This document shows positions 51,701 through 62,057 of a stretch of 64,000 nucleotides of DNA, piece after piece. Numbering within the stretch: position 1 is the stretch's first letter; each line of letters opens with the position of its first letter. The stretch is from Planotetraspora sp. A-T 1434 (lineage in GTDB: Bacteria; Actinomycetota; Actinomycetes; Streptosporangiales; Streptosporangiaceae): assembly GCF_025420585.1 (NCBI RefSeq), contig NZ_JAOEGB010000010.1:124001-188000 (forward strand), read 5' to 3'. Below the pieces are notes generated by a model that was given only the letters and a program-made list of their open reading frames with translations, was not told where the DNA came from and did not search any database. Made by a program: the position numbers and the translations under genes.

Positions 51701-52429
51701 CTAGATGAGGCGCGCGAAGTGGTTGTGGGGCTTGCGGATGACCATGGTCACCTCGTCCTCCATGGTCAGGCGGCCCCGGGACAGCAGGGCGATGGCGCGG
51801 CAGATCAGGTTGACGAGACCGGCCTGGGGTCCCCTCCGGGCCGGGCCGCTCGTGCCTGAGTGGTCCTCGGCGATCATGAGGCCTCTCATCAGGCAGTACG
51901 CCTGGATGCCCTCGCGGGAGGCCAGCGGCTCGTAGACCGCGGGAAGCGGCCCCACGGACCCGGCCGGGACCAGCGACTTCCACAGCGTCCGGCGCAGCCA
52001 CGGAGGCGTGACCCGGTCGCAGAACCCGTAGGCCGACTTCCCGTCGCGGGTCTTGATGAGGAGCAGCCCGCCGGGTCGCAGGCCCGCGACGATGCGGTCG
52101 AGCACCAACTCGGCGTGTCTGATGCGCTCCAGCAGGAACGCCACGTAGATCACGTCGAACGATCGGGGCGGGATCGGCACCGAGCGCATGTCGTCGAGGT
52201 ACCACGCGTCCAGGTCCTTGCGCGTAGTGGTGTAGGCCCGCAATGGCGGCAGATCCTCGTCGATTCCCGTGATCTTGGGGTCGCACCGGCCGACGTCAAG
52301 GACGCCCCCGCGGCCGCAGCCGGCGATCAGGATGTCGAGCCGCCGACCCAGCTGGTCGGTCCACTGCTCGCGGATCCGCTGGCTGAACACGTCATCCTCG
52401 TCCACGGACGACCACTGAACCTCAGACAT
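51701..52429 (-). CDS. Class I SAM-dependent methyltransferase
   Basis: 242 residues from ATG 52429; the longer frame upstream reads through the control region. The SAM site is LDILIAGCGRGGVLDVG near residue 32, with KITGIDEDLPPLRAY after it and SFDVIYVAFLLERIRHAELV as motif IV. GLRPGGLLLIKTRDGKS follows as in many O-methyltransferases. The C-terminal 80 residues are not diagnostic. It may modify the polysaccharide, since it closes the accessory block before mfd, but there is no direct link. Substrate is unknown. Confidence 0.75.
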   Translation of the reverse strand: MSEVQWSSVDEDDVFSQRIREQWTDQLGRRLDILIAGCGRGGVLDVGRCDPKITGIDEDLPPLRAYTTTRKDLDAWYLDDMRSVPIPPRSFDVIYVAFLLERIRHAELVLDRIVAGLRPGGLLLIKTRDGKSAYGFCDRVTPPWLRRTLWKSLVPAGSVGPLPAVYEPLASREGIQAYCLMRGLMIAEDHSGTSGPARRGPQAGLVNLICRAIALLSRGRLTMEDEVTMVIRKPHNHFARLI

Positions 52430-52864
52430 AGCACAGAGAGTAGTCACCTTCACACGAGTAGTAGCGGATTTGCGCGCCGCCAAGATTTTCCGTCGCCGAG
52501 CGTGCCCCCGCACCGGTCCGCGCCGCCCACCACACCACAGGGGTGGCCATCCGTGTCTCATGTCCCGAGACAGGCGCAATCGATCATGGCGATAGTGAGG
52601 TCGAACGGCGTCTTTGGCAGCACTATCGTCATAGTCGATTAGCCGACCAGGGCCCGCACTCGCGAAATCCTCGAGCGGGCGTGGTTGTGTGTCGGATCGA
52701 GGCCTCTCCTTCGGCCGTTCGCGGCGCCACGGTCCAACGCCGCCCGCGTCGGCGGGATGGGGGACTCGCGGTCCGCGCATGGGCGGACGGGCGTAGCCTT
52801 GATACCCCCGGTCCGCTTCGGCTCGGGGCCATTCGCTTGCCGTCGTGGGGCTCTGAAGGCATCA
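52430..52864. other. Divergent intergenic region before mfd
   Basis: 435 bp between the methyltransferase and mfd starts. It holds a short hairpin TGTCTC-atgtccc-GAGACA (52554-52572) and an 8-bp inverted repeat CGATAGTG/CACTATCG at 52590-52597 and 52621-52628. GAAGG before 52865 is the likely mfd ribosome site. I see no gene here. Confidence 0.45.
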
Positions 52865-55800
52865 ATGTCTCTTTCCGGACTGCTCGACCTTGTCGCCGCC
52901 GAACCGAAGCTGGCCGTCGCGCTCGAAAGCGCCAAACAATCCGCCGATCCCGGTACCGACCTGCTCGCGCCCGCCGCGCTGCGGCCGTTCGCCGTGGCCG
53001 CGCTCTCCCGCGTCAGGCCCGTGCTGGCCGTGACGGCGACCGGGCGGGAGGCCGAGGACCTGGCGGCCGGCTTGACCAGCCTCGTCGACGAGACCTCGGT
53101 GGCGGTCTTCCCCGCATGGGAGACCCTTCCGCATGAACGGCTGTCGCCGCGGAGCGACACGGTCGGCCAGCGCCTCGCCGTACTCCGCCGGTTGGCGCAC
53201 CCGGTGGCGGGCGACCCGAACGCGGGTCCGCTCCGCGTCGTCGTCGCGCCGATCCGGTCGCTGCTGCAGCCGATCGTGTCCGGTCTCGGCGATCTGGAGC
53301 CGGTACGGCTCCGCGCGGGCGACGACGCCGACCTGGACGAGGTCGTCGTCAGGCTCGTGGGCAACGGCTACCACCGGGTGGACATGGTCGAGAAGCGCGG
53401 TGAGGTCGCCGTGCGCGGCGGCCTGCTCGACGTGTTCCCGCCGACCGAGGAGCACCCGCTGCGGCTGGAGTTCTGGGGCGACACGGTCGAGGAGGTCCGC
53501 TGGTTCAGGGTGGCCGACCAGCGCTCGCTGGAGATCGCCCAGGACGGCCTGTTCGCCGCGCCGTGCCGGGAGCTGCTGCTCACCGACGACGTACGGCGGC
53601 GCGCCCGCGAGCTGGGGGAGGAGCACCCGGCGCTGAAGGACGTGCTCGACCAGCTGGCCGACGGCGTGCCGGTCGAGGGCATGGAGGCGTTCGCGCCGGT
53701 GCTGGCCGGGGCGATGGACCTGCTCCTCGACCACCTGCCGGTGCGGTCGGCGGTGTTCGTCTGCGATCCCGAGCGCATCCGGAGCCGGGCCGTCGAGCTG
53801 GTCCGCACGAGCCAGGAGTTCATGGAGGCGTCCTGGATCACCGCGGCGGCGGGCGGCGAAGCGCCGATCGACCTCCAGGCGGCCGCCTTCCGGACGCTGG
53901 AGGAGATCCGCGACCACGCCCGTGAGCTCGGCCAGCCGTGGTGGAGCATCGCCCCCTTCGGAGACGGCGCCGAGCTGGACGCCCAGGACGTCGAGGCGTA
54001 CCGGGGCGACACCCAGCGGGCGCTGGCCGACATCAAGGGCTGGCTCGGCGCGGGCAAGGCGGTCGTGCTGCTGAGCGAGGGCCACGGCCCGGCCGAGCGC
54101 ATGGTGGAGCTGCTCAAGGGCGTGGACGTGCCGGCCCGGCTGGTGCCGGCGCTCGACGGGCCGCCCGGCCGCGACGTCGTGGAGGTCACGACGGGCCGCC
54201 TCGACCACGGCTTCGTCACCCCCGACCTGGCCGTGCTGACCCATCTCGACCTAGTCGGGCAGAAGGCGTCGACCAAGGACATGCGGCGGCTGCCGTCCCG
54301 GCGCCGGAACATGGTCGATCCGCTCCAGCTCAAGATCGGCGACCACGTGGTGCACGAGCAGCACGGCGTCGGCCGCTACATCGAGATGGTCCAGCGCACG
54401 ATCCAGGGGGCGACCCGCGAATACCTCGTCATCGAGTACGCCAAGGGCGACCGGCTCTACGTCCCGACCGACCAGCTCGACGAGGTCACCCGCTATGTCG
54501 GGGGAGAGGCGCCCACGCTCAACCGGATGGGCGGGGCCGATTGGGCCAAGGCGAAGACCAAGGCGAGGAAGGCCGTCAGGGAGATCGCGGGAGAGCTGAT
54601 CCGGCTCTACTCGGCCCGGATGGCCTCGCCGGGCCACTCCTTCGCGCCCGACAGCCCGTGGCAGCGCGAGATGGAGGACGCCTTCCCCTACGCGGAGACG
54701 GGCGACCAGCTCGAAGCGATCGACGAGGTCAAGCGCGACATGGAGCGGCCGGTCCCGATGGACCGGCTGATCTGCGGCGACGTTGGTTACGGCAAGACGG
54801 AGATCGCAGTCCGCGCGGCGTTCAAGGCGGTGCAGGACGGCAAGCAGGTGGCCGTGCTCGTCCCCACGACCCTGCTCGTGCAGCAGCACCTGTCGACCTT
54901 CGGCGAGCGCTTCGCGAGCTTCCCGGTCACGGTGAAGCCGGTCTCCCGGTTCCAGACCGACGGCGAGGTCAAGGGGACCATCGAGGGGCTCAGGTCGGGC
55001 GCGGTCGACGTGGTGATCGGCACCCACCGGCTGCTCTCGCCCGAGGTGCGGTTCAAGGACCTGGGCCTCATCATCGTGGACGAGGAGCAGCGGTTCGGCG
55101 TCGAGCACAAGGAGGCCATGAAGCACCTCCGCACCCAGGTCGACGTGCTGGCCATGTCGGCCACGCCGATCCCGAGGACGCTGGAGATGGGCCTGACCGG
55201 CATCAGGGAGATGTCGACGATCCTCACCCCGCCCGAGGAGCGGCACCCGATCCTCACGTTCGTCGGGCCGTACGACGAGAAGCAGATCGCGGCGGCCATC
55301 CGGCGCGAGCTGATGCGCGACGGCCAGACCTTCTTCGTGCACAACCGCGTGCGGAGCATCGACCGGGTCGCCGCGCGGCTGCACGAGCTCGTGCCCGAGG
55401 CACGGATCGCGGTGGCCCACGGCCAGATGCAGGAGCACCAGCTCGAAAAGATCATGGTGGACTTCTGGGAGCGCAACTTCGACGTGCTCGTCTGCACCAC
55501 GATCGTCGAGTCCGGTCTCGACGTGCCGAACGCCAACACGCTGATCGTCGACCGGGCGGACAACTACGGCCTGTCGCAGCTCCACCAGCTCCGCGGCCGG
55601 GTGGGCCGGGGGCGCGAGCGCGGCTACGCCTACTTCCTCTACCCGCCGGAGTCCCCGCTGACCGAGACCGCCCACGAGCGGCTCGCCACGATCGCCCAGC
55701 ACACCGAGATGGGCGCGGGGATGTACGTCGCGATGAAGGACCTGGAGATCCGGGGCGCGGGCAACATCCTCGGGGCCGAGCAGTCGGGCTTCATCGCCGG

Positions 55801-56362
55801 CGTGGGCTTCGACCTGTACGTCCGGATGATGGCGGAAGCCGTACAGGAACAGAAGTCCAAGCTCTCCGGCCAGCCGCAGGTCGAGGAGCGGCCCGACGTG
55901 AAGGTCGAGCTGCCGATCAACGCGCACGTCCCGCACGACTACGTGACCTCCGAGCGGCTGCGTCTCGAGGCGTACAAGCGCATCGCCGCGATCGGCTCCG
56001 AGGACGACATCGCCGCGGTCCGCGACGAGCTGACCGACCGGTACGGCCGGCCGCCGCGGGAGGTGGACAACCTGCTGGAGGTCGCGCGGTTCCGCATCAG
56101 GGCGAGGAAGGCGGGGCTCACGGACGTGACCCTGCAGGGCCAGCAGATCAAGTTCGCGCCGGTTTCGCTGAAGGACTCGCAGCAGGTGCGGCTGCAGCGG
56201 CTGTATCCCAAGTCGATCGTCAAGCAGGCGACCGAGATCCTGCTGGTGCCCGTGCCGAAGACGAAGCCCATCGGCGGCCAGCCCCTCAGGGATCTCGACC
56301 TGCTCAAATGGTGCGAGGACCTGGTCGAGGCCATGTTCCTCGAGCCGATGCGAGTACAGTGA
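52865..56362 (+). CDS. mfd: Transcription-repair coupling factor
   Basis: 1165 residues from ATG 52865, the usual Mfd length. The N-terminal UvrB-like module includes LPHERLSPRSDTVGQRLAVL and the RNA-polymerase interaction region (IGDHVVHEQHGVGRYIEMVQ). The RecG-like translocase motor carries DRLICGDVGYGKTEIAVRAAF (Walker A), IIVDEEQRFGVEHKE (DEEQ box), and QLHQLRGRVGRGRERGYAYF (motif VI). Mfd releases stalled RNA polymerase and recruits UvrA for repair. mazG and eno lie downstream in the conserved order. Confidence 0.97.
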   Translation: MSLSGLLDLVAAEPKLAVALESAKQSADPGTDLLAPAALRPFAVAALSRVRPVLAVTATGREAEDLAAGLTSLVDETSVAVFPAWETLPHERLSPRSDTVGQRLAVLRRLAHPVAGDPNAGPLRVVVAPIRSLLQPIVSGLGDLEPVRLRAGDDADLDEVVVRLVGNGYHRVDMVEKRGEVAVRGGLLDVFPPTEEHPLRLEFWGDTVEEVRWFRVADQRSLEIAQDGLFAAPCRELLLTDDVRRRARELGEEHPALKDVLDQLADGVPVEGMEAFAPVLAGAMDLLLDHLPVRSAVFVCDPERIRSRAVELVRTSQEFMEASWITAAAGGEAPIDLQAAAFRTLEEIRDHARELGQPWWSIAPFGDGAELDAQDVEAYRGDTQRALADIKGWLGAGKAVVLLSEGHGPAERMVELLKGVDVPARLVPALDGPPGRDVVEVTTGRLDHGFVTPDLAVLTHLDLVGQKASTKDMRRLPSRRRNMVDPLQLKIGDHVVHEQHGVGRYIEMVQRTIQGATREYLVIEYAKGDRLYVPTDQLDEVTRYVGGEAPTLNRMGGADWAKAKTKARKAVREIAGELIRLYSARMASPGHSFAPDSPWQREMEDAFPYAETGDQLEAIDEVKRDMERPVPMDRLICGDVGYGKTEIAVRAAFKAVQDGKQVAVLVPTTLLVQQHLSTFGERFASFPVTVKPVSRFQTDGEVKGTIEGLRSGAVDVVIGTHRLLSPEVRFKDLGLIIVDEEQRFGVEHKEAMKHLRTQVDVLAMSATPIPRTLEMGLTGIREMSTILTPPEERHPILTFVGPYDEKQIAAAIRRELMRDGQTFFVHNRVRSIDRVAARLHELVPEARIAVAHGQMQEHQLEKIMVDFWERNFDVLVCTTIVESGLDVPNANTLIVDRADNYGLSQLHQLRGRVGRGRERGYAYFLYPPESPLTETAHERLATIAQHTEMGAGMYVAMKDLEIRGAGNILGAEQSGFIAGVGFDLYVRMMAEAVQEQKSKLSGQPQVEERPDVKVELPINAHVPHDYVTSERLRLEAYKRIAAIGSEDDIAAVRDELTDRYGRPPREVDNLLEVARFRIRARKAGLTDVTLQGQQIKFAPVSLKDSQQVRLQRLYPKSIVKQATEILLVPVPKTKPIGGQPLRDLDLLKWCEDLVEAMFLEPMRVQ

Positions 56363-56422
56363 CCCCCGGGTTTGTGAAAATCGGCACAATTGCCTGGCCG
56401 GTGTCGTCGGGAGGATCGAAAC

Positions 56423-57073
56423 GTGAAGTCGTATCGTGTGCGCGTCGCGGCCGCCGTCGTGGCGGCGGGTGTGGCGCTGAGCGCGTGTAGCCCCATGCAG
56501 GCCGGTGCCGCGGCCATCGTGGGGAAGGACCGCATCACCTCCAGCGACCTGAACGCCGAGATCCAGGCGTACCGCAAGGACCTGGCCGCGAACAAGATCC
56601 CTGAGGACCAGCTCGGTCTCCACATGTCCGTGCCGCAGCTCGTCCTGCTCAACATGGCCAACGGCAGGCAGTTCGCCGAGTTCGGCCGGCAGAAGGGCAT
56701 CACGGTCACGGAGACGGAGATCGAGCAGGGCAAGCGCGCGATCGTGGAAGGCCAGGGCGGCCAGGCGTCGATGGACCAGATCCTGCTGGCGAACGGCATC
56801 CCGCTGTCGGAGGGGAACAACGCCATCCGCGCGCTCGTCATCCGGCAGAAGCTCATGGTGCAGCTCGGGGCGGGTAACGACCAGCAGAGCCAGCAGGCCG
56901 CATCCCTTAAGGTGGCCCAGGAGGCCGACACGGCCGTGCCGGTCACCTACAGCCCGCGGTACGGCAAGTTCGACCCGCAGCAGGGGTTCGTCGCCGACGA
57001 CCGGTTCGGCGCGGTGGCCCCCGCCGCTCCCGCCGCTCCCGCGGCCCCGCCCGCCGGCGCCCCTCCGGCGTGA
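56423..57073 (+). CDS. SurA N-terminal domain lipoprotein
   Basis: 216 residues from GTG 56423, 7 bases behind GAGGA. A signal peptide with lipobox VALSAC (Cys near residue 22) predicts a membrane-anchored lipoprotein. The following region, AIVGKDRITSSDLNAEIQAY and GRQKGITVTETEIEQG, is a SurA-type chaperone domain; no parvulin isomerase domain is present. The C-terminus is a low-complexity Ala/Pro tail. The gene between mfd and mazG is conserved in actinobacteria. It probably assists folding of exported proteins. Confidence 0.82.
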   Translation: MKSYRVRVAAAVVAAGVALSACSPMQAGAAAIVGKDRITSSDLNAEIQAYRKDLAANKIPEDQLGLHMSVPQLVLLNMANGRQFAEFGRQKGITVTETEIEQGKRAIVEGQGGQASMDQILLANGIPLSEGNNAIRALVIRQKLMVQLGAGNDQQSQQAASLKVAQEADTAVPVTYSPRYGKFDPQQGFVADDRFGAVAPAAPAAPAAPPAGAPPA

Positions 57074-57302
57074 TCATGCACGAACTCCCGGCTGGCCAGA
57101 CTGACCTGGGCATCCTTGATTCGTGATCATGCGCAGCTTCCCCATTGGCCGTGCTGAAGTGCGAAGACATCTCCGTGATCATGCATTTGCATGATCACGG
57201 AGTGCGTTGCCGCTGGCGGGAGCCCCGCGTGGGAATCCGTGCATGATCACGCGGTGGGTTTGCGCCGGTGGGAGTCCTGCGTGGGAATCTGTGCATGATC
57301 AC
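57070..57302. repeat. GTGATCATGCA repeat array 5 (mirrored, three forward and three inverted)
   Basis: Forward copies start at 57070, 57123 (GTGATCATGCG) and 57175; inverted copies start at 57188, 57240 and 57292. Spacings are 53, 52, 13, 52 and 52 bp. The two central copies with a TT between them form a perfect 24-bp palindrome (57175-57198). The first copy overlaps the stop codon of the SurA-like gene, and the last lies 28 bp before mazG. Confidence 0.92.
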
Positions 57303-57329
57303 CTCAAAGGTGGGCGTTAGGGTGGCGGT

Positions 57330-58304
57330 ATGCCGCTCATCGTTGTGACCACGTCTCCGCGGGTGGCGCCGGGGGTGCTGACCAGGCACGCGTGGGCGGT
57401 GCTCGGCGCGGGGCCGGTGCTCACCGGCTCCGCCGACCACCCGTACCTGCCCTTCCTGGAGGAAGCCGGCATCCGCGTCGACGTGGTGACGCCCGACCCG
57501 CCGGCGCTCGCCCGCGAGAGCCGTACGGGAACGGTCGTCTGGCTGGCCGCGCAGGACGGCGACGAGGAATTCATGCGGTCCATCGGCCTTGCCGCGGTCG
57601 CCCTGGAGGATCCCCCGGTCATCGAGGTGGTCCCGGGAACCTACGACCTGCCGGGGGCGAAGCTGCTCGACCTCGTCCACGTCATGGACCGGCTCCGCCG
57701 TGAATGCCCCTGGGACCACAAGCAGACCCACGAGTCGCTCGTGCCCTACCTCGTCGAGGAGGCGTACGAGGTCCTGGAGACGATCGACCAGGGGGACTAC
57801 GCCGCCCTCCAGGAGGAGCTCGGCGACCTGCTGCTCCAGGTGATGTTCCACTCCCGGGTCGCCCAGGAACGGCTCGCGCCGGGCCGGGAGGACGGGTTCG
57901 ACATCGACGACGTGGCCTCGGGGATCGTCGACAAGCTCGTTCGCCGCCACCCCCACGTCTTCGCGGGCGTCACCGTGTCCGGCGCGGGCGAGGTCAGCGA
58001 CAACTGGGAGACGATCAAGGCGGCCGAGCGGGCCGCCAAGGGCCAGGCGGAGTCCGTGCTCAACGGAGTGCCCATGGGACAGCCCGCGCTCTCCCTCGCC
58101 GCCCAACTCCTCCGCCGCGCCGGGCAGGCCGGCGCCCCGGGCGCGCTCTCCGACGACCTCCCCTCGGCGCTCGGCGCCCGGCTCTTCGATCTCGTACGGC
58201 AGGCCCAGGCGGAGGGGCTGGACCCGGAAGCCGAGCTTCGCGCGGCGGCCCGGGAGTACCGCCGCCGGGTCGAAGAGTGGGAAAGCACACGCGACACACC
58301 GTGA
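57330..58304 (+). CDS. mazG: Nucleoside triphosphate pyrophosphohydrolase
   Basis: 324 residues from ATG 57330. Residues 1-110 form an N-terminal extension known from mycobacterial MazG (VTTSPRVAPGVLTRHAW). The NTP-PPase domain has LRRECPWDHKQTHESLVPYL, VEEAYEVLETI and LQEELGDLLLQVMFHSRVA, with all four acidic metal ligands. A second, shorter helical part follows. MazG hydrolyses NTPs and oxidised dNTPs to protect the nucleotide pool. It sits between the SurA-like gene and eno, the conserved actinobacterial position. Confidence 0.93.
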   Translation: MPLIVVTTSPRVAPGVLTRHAWAVLGAGPVLTGSADHPYLPFLEEAGIRVDVVTPDPPALARESRTGTVVWLAAQDGDEEFMRSIGLAAVALEDPPVIEVVPGTYDLPGAKLLDLVHVMDRLRRECPWDHKQTHESLVPYLVEEAYEVLETIDQGDYAALQEELGDLLLQVMFHSRVAQERLAPGREDGFDIDDVASGIVDKLVRRHPHVFAGVTVSGAGEVSDNWETIKAAERAAKGQAESVLNGVPMGQPALSLAAQLLRRAGQAGAPGALSDDLPSALGARLFDLVRQAQAEGLDPEAELRAAAREYRRRVEEWESTRDTP

Positions 58305-58335
58305 AGAGGCAGCCCTGAGCAGTACCGGGTAGTAG

Positions 58336-59667
<1,332 letters not shown>

Positions 59668-59707
59668 TCACCTGAGACGAGATCCAACCGGAAGGGGTGG
59701 GTTCGCC

Positions 59708-60112
59708 TTGGCCAAGCGACCGCAGCTCACCGGGCGGGCGGCGATCCTCGCGGTCGTCGTCTGCGCGATCGCGATGAGCCTCGCCTACCCCATCCGGGAG
59801 TACCTCGCCCAGCGGCGGCAGATCGCCCAGCTCGAACAGCAGCAGGCGCAGGCGCTCCGGCACCTCCGGGACCTGGAGGAGCGCGCCAGGCAACGCGACG
59901 ACCCGGAGTTCATCAAGCGCGTGGCCAAGACGCGGCTCCACCTCTGCGAGCCCGGAGCCAAGTGCTACGTGGTGCAGAACGACGACGCCGGCAGGTCCAC
60001 CGCGAAGGCGGGGGTCAAGCCGGCCGAGAAGCCCGCCTGGTATCTCACGCTGTGGCAGTCGGTCGAGGCCGCCGACAACGGGCGCGGGGCCGTACAGGCG
60101 GGCCAGAACTGA
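59708..60112 (+). CDS. Septum formation initiator family protein (DivIC/FtsB-like)
   Basis: 134 residues from TTG 59708. A short basic N-terminus is followed by a single transmembrane helix (AAILAVVVCAIAMSLAYPI) and a coiled coil (RRQIAQLEQQQAQALRHLRD). The globular end contains DDPEFIKRVAKTRLHLCEPG, the DivIC pattern. Such proteins join the divisome complex with FtsL and FtsQ at the division site. It lies directly after eno and 1 bp before the DUF501 gene, a conserved order. Confidence 0.9.
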   Translation: MAKRPQLTGRAAILAVVVCAIAMSLAYPIREYLAQRRQIAQLEQQQAQALRHLRDLEERARQRDDPEFIKRVAKTRLHLCEPGAKCYVVQNDDAGRSTAKAGVKPAEKPAWYLTLWQSVEAADNGRGAVQAGQN

Positions 60113-60113
60113 A

Positions 60114-60722
60114 GTGGCGAGGAGTTCGACAGTGGCGGAACGGGGGGCGGAAGGGGTGGCGGAACGGGTGGTGGAGCAGGCCGATCTGGCGGCGGTGGAG
60201 GCCCAGCTCGGGCGCCCGCCGCGCGGGGTGCGGGCCGTAGCGCACCGGTGCCCCTGCGGGCTGCCCGACGTCCTGGAGACCGCTCCCCGGCTGCCGGACG
60301 GCTCGCCGTTCCCGACGCTGTTCTACCTGACCTGCCCCAAGGCGGCCTCGGCCATCGGGACCCTGGAGTCGTCAGGCCTGATGAAGCGGATGCAGGCCAG
60401 GCTGGCCGACGATCCCGAGCTGGCCGCGGCCTATCGGGCGGCCCACGAGGACTATCGCGCCCGCAGAGACCGGGCGGCCGCGGAGGAGGGCATGGAACCG
60501 CTCCCTCCGGACATGCAGACCGCCGGGGGCATGCCCGACCGGGTCAAGTGTCTCCACGCGCTGGTCGCCCACGAGCTCGCGGTGCCGGGGGCCAACCCGT
60601 TCGGCCGGGAGGCCCTGGAGCTGCTTCCCGACTGGTGGGCCGACGGGCCCTGCGTCGCCCCCGCCCCGTCCACTGATTCGGCTCCTTACCTGGCTTCAGA
60701 CGCCGCGAAGGAGTCATCATGA
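60114..60722 (+). CDS. DUF501 domain protein
   Basis: 202 residues from GTG 60114. The DUF501 pattern is clear: LGRPPRGVRAVAHRCPCGLP, TLFYLTCPKAASAIGTLESS, MPDRVKCLHALVAHELA and NPFGREAL. It is a soluble protein with conserved Cys and His that suggest a metal site. Its function is unknown. It is nearly always found between divIC and ppx in actinobacteria, and its stop overlaps the ppx start here. Confidence 0.9.
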   Translation: MARSSTVAERGAEGVAERVVEQADLAAVEAQLGRPPRGVRAVAHRCPCGLPDVLETAPRLPDGSPFPTLFYLTCPKAASAIGTLESSGLMKRMQARLADDPELAAAYRAAHEDYRARRDRAAAEEGMEPLPPDMQTAGGMPDRVKCLHALVAHELAVPGANPFGREALELLPDWWADGPCVAPAPSTDSAPYLASDAAKESS

Positions 60723-61660
60723 GGGTCGCGGCCATCGACTGCGGGACCAACTCAGTCAGGCTCCTCATCGCGGACATCTCAGACGACAGCGACGAGCTGA
60801 CCGACGTCGAGCGCCGGATGGAGATCGTCCGATTGGGCCAGGACGTGGACCGGACCGGCCGCCTCGCCCCCGAGGCCCTGGAGCGCACGTTCACCGCGAT
60901 GCGCGGCTACGCCAAGCTCATCACCGGACACGCCGGCCCCGATGGATCGATGCCGGTGCGGGTGGTCGCCACCTCCGCGACCAGGGACGCGGCCAACCGC
61001 GACGACTTCGTGGCCGGCGTGCGCGATATCTTCGGCGTCGGCCCCGAGGTGGTGACCGGCGACGAGGAGGCCCGGCTCTCCTTCACGGGCGCCACCAGGG
61101 GGCTGGCCCGGCGCGGACCGGCCGCCGACGACACTCCCTACCTGGTGGTCGACATCGGCGGGGGATCGACCGAGTTCGTCGTCGGCTCGACCTCGGTCGA
61201 GGGGGCGCTGTCGGTGGACATCGGCTGCGTGCGGCTGACCGAGCGCCACCTGACGGACGACCCGCCGGAGGCGACGGCCGTACAGGCGACGATCGCGGAC
61301 ATCGAGGCGGCCATGGACCGGGTCGAGGCGGCCGTCCCCGTGCGGGACGCGCGGACTCTGGTCGGCCTGGCGGGCTCGGTCACCACGGTCGCCGGCATCG
61401 CTCTCGGCCTTCCGGCCTACGACGCCGCGAAGATCCACCATTCCCGCATTCCGGCCGAGCGGGTGCACGAGGTCTCGGCGCGGCTCCTCGCCATGACGCA
61501 CGACGAGCGGGCGGCCATCCCAGTCATGCACCCCGGCCGGGTCGACGTCATCGGCGCGGGCGCGCTGATCCTCGATCGCATCGTCCGCCGGTACGGCTTC
61601 GCCGAAGTGGTGGTCAGCGAGCACGACATCCTCGACGGAATCGCCTGGTCCCTCGTCTGA
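60719..61660 (+). CDS. ppx: Ppx/GppA family exopolyphosphatase
   Basis: 313 residues from ATG 60719. The ASKHA phosphate-binding loops are AAIDCGTNSVRLLIADI at the N-terminus and VVDIGGGSTEFVVGS near residue 144. VVATSATRDAANRDDFVAG and GDEEARLSFTGATRGL match the family. It removes terminal phosphate from polyphosphate or pppGpp. With ppk at 8243 it gives this window both synthesis and breakdown of polyphosphate. Actinobacterial short Ppx lack the C-terminal extension of E. coli enzymes. Confidence 0.92.
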   Translation: MRVAAIDCGTNSVRLLIADISDDSDELTDVERRMEIVRLGQDVDRTGRLAPEALERTFTAMRGYAKLITGHAGPDGSMPVRVVATSATRDAANRDDFVAGVRDIFGVGPEVVTGDEEARLSFTGATRGLARRGPAADDTPYLVVDIGGGSTEFVVGSTSVEGALSVDIGCVRLTERHLTDDPPEATAVQATIADIEAAMDRVEAAVPVRDARTLVGLAGSVTTVAGIALGLPAYDAAKIHHSRIPAERVHEVSARLLAMTHDERAAIPVMHPGRVDVIGAGALILDRIVRRYGFAEVVVSEHDILDGIAWSLV

Positions 61661-61703
61661 TCGCTTCTCCTGTGAGGCTGATCCGCGAAGGTGTGGCAGC
61701 TAT

Positions 61704-61716
61704 TACGCATTGCGTA
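61704..61716. promoter_or_regulatory. Probable PadR operator
   Basis: TACGCATTGCGTA is a 13-bp palindrome with one central mismatch, 14 bp before the PadR start codon. Its position over the promoter fits autoregulation. Confidence 0.5.
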
Positions 61717-61730
61717 GTAGTGTGCCATGC

Positions 61731-62057
61731 GTGGATAGCAGCCAGCTCCTGAAAGGCGTGCTGGACGTCGCCGTTCTGGCGGTGCTCAACGAACGCGACA
61801 GCTACGGCTACGACGTCGTGCGCCGCCTGCGCGAGGTCGGCCTCGAAGACGTCGGGGACGCCTCGGTGTACGGCACGCTCCGCCGCCTGTTCAAGGCCGG
61901 GGCCCTCAACTCCTACGTGGTGGCCTCCGACGAGGGGCCGCACCGCAAGTACTACGGCCTCAACGATGTCGGCCGCCTGCTTCTCGCCTCGTCGGCGAAG
62001 ACCTGGGCGTCCTTCGCCGCCACCATGAACGACCTGCTCAAGGAGGTTGACGCCTGA
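61731..62057 (+). CDS. PadR family transcriptional regulator
   Basis: 108 residues from GTG 61731. The winged helix is typical of PadR: LKGVLDVAVLAVLNERDSYG, VGDASVYGTLRRLFKAGAL and GPHRKYYGLNDVGRLLL. It overlaps the downstream HAAS membrane protein gene (TGATG), the standard PadR-HAAS pair in which the regulator represses the operon. A small palindrome upstream is the probable operator. Confidence 0.9.
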   Translation: MDSSQLLKGVLDVAVLAVLNERDSYGYDVVRRLREVGLEDVGDASVYGTLRRLFKAGALNSYVVASDEGPHRKYYGLNDVGRLLLASSAKTWASFAATMNDLLKEVDA

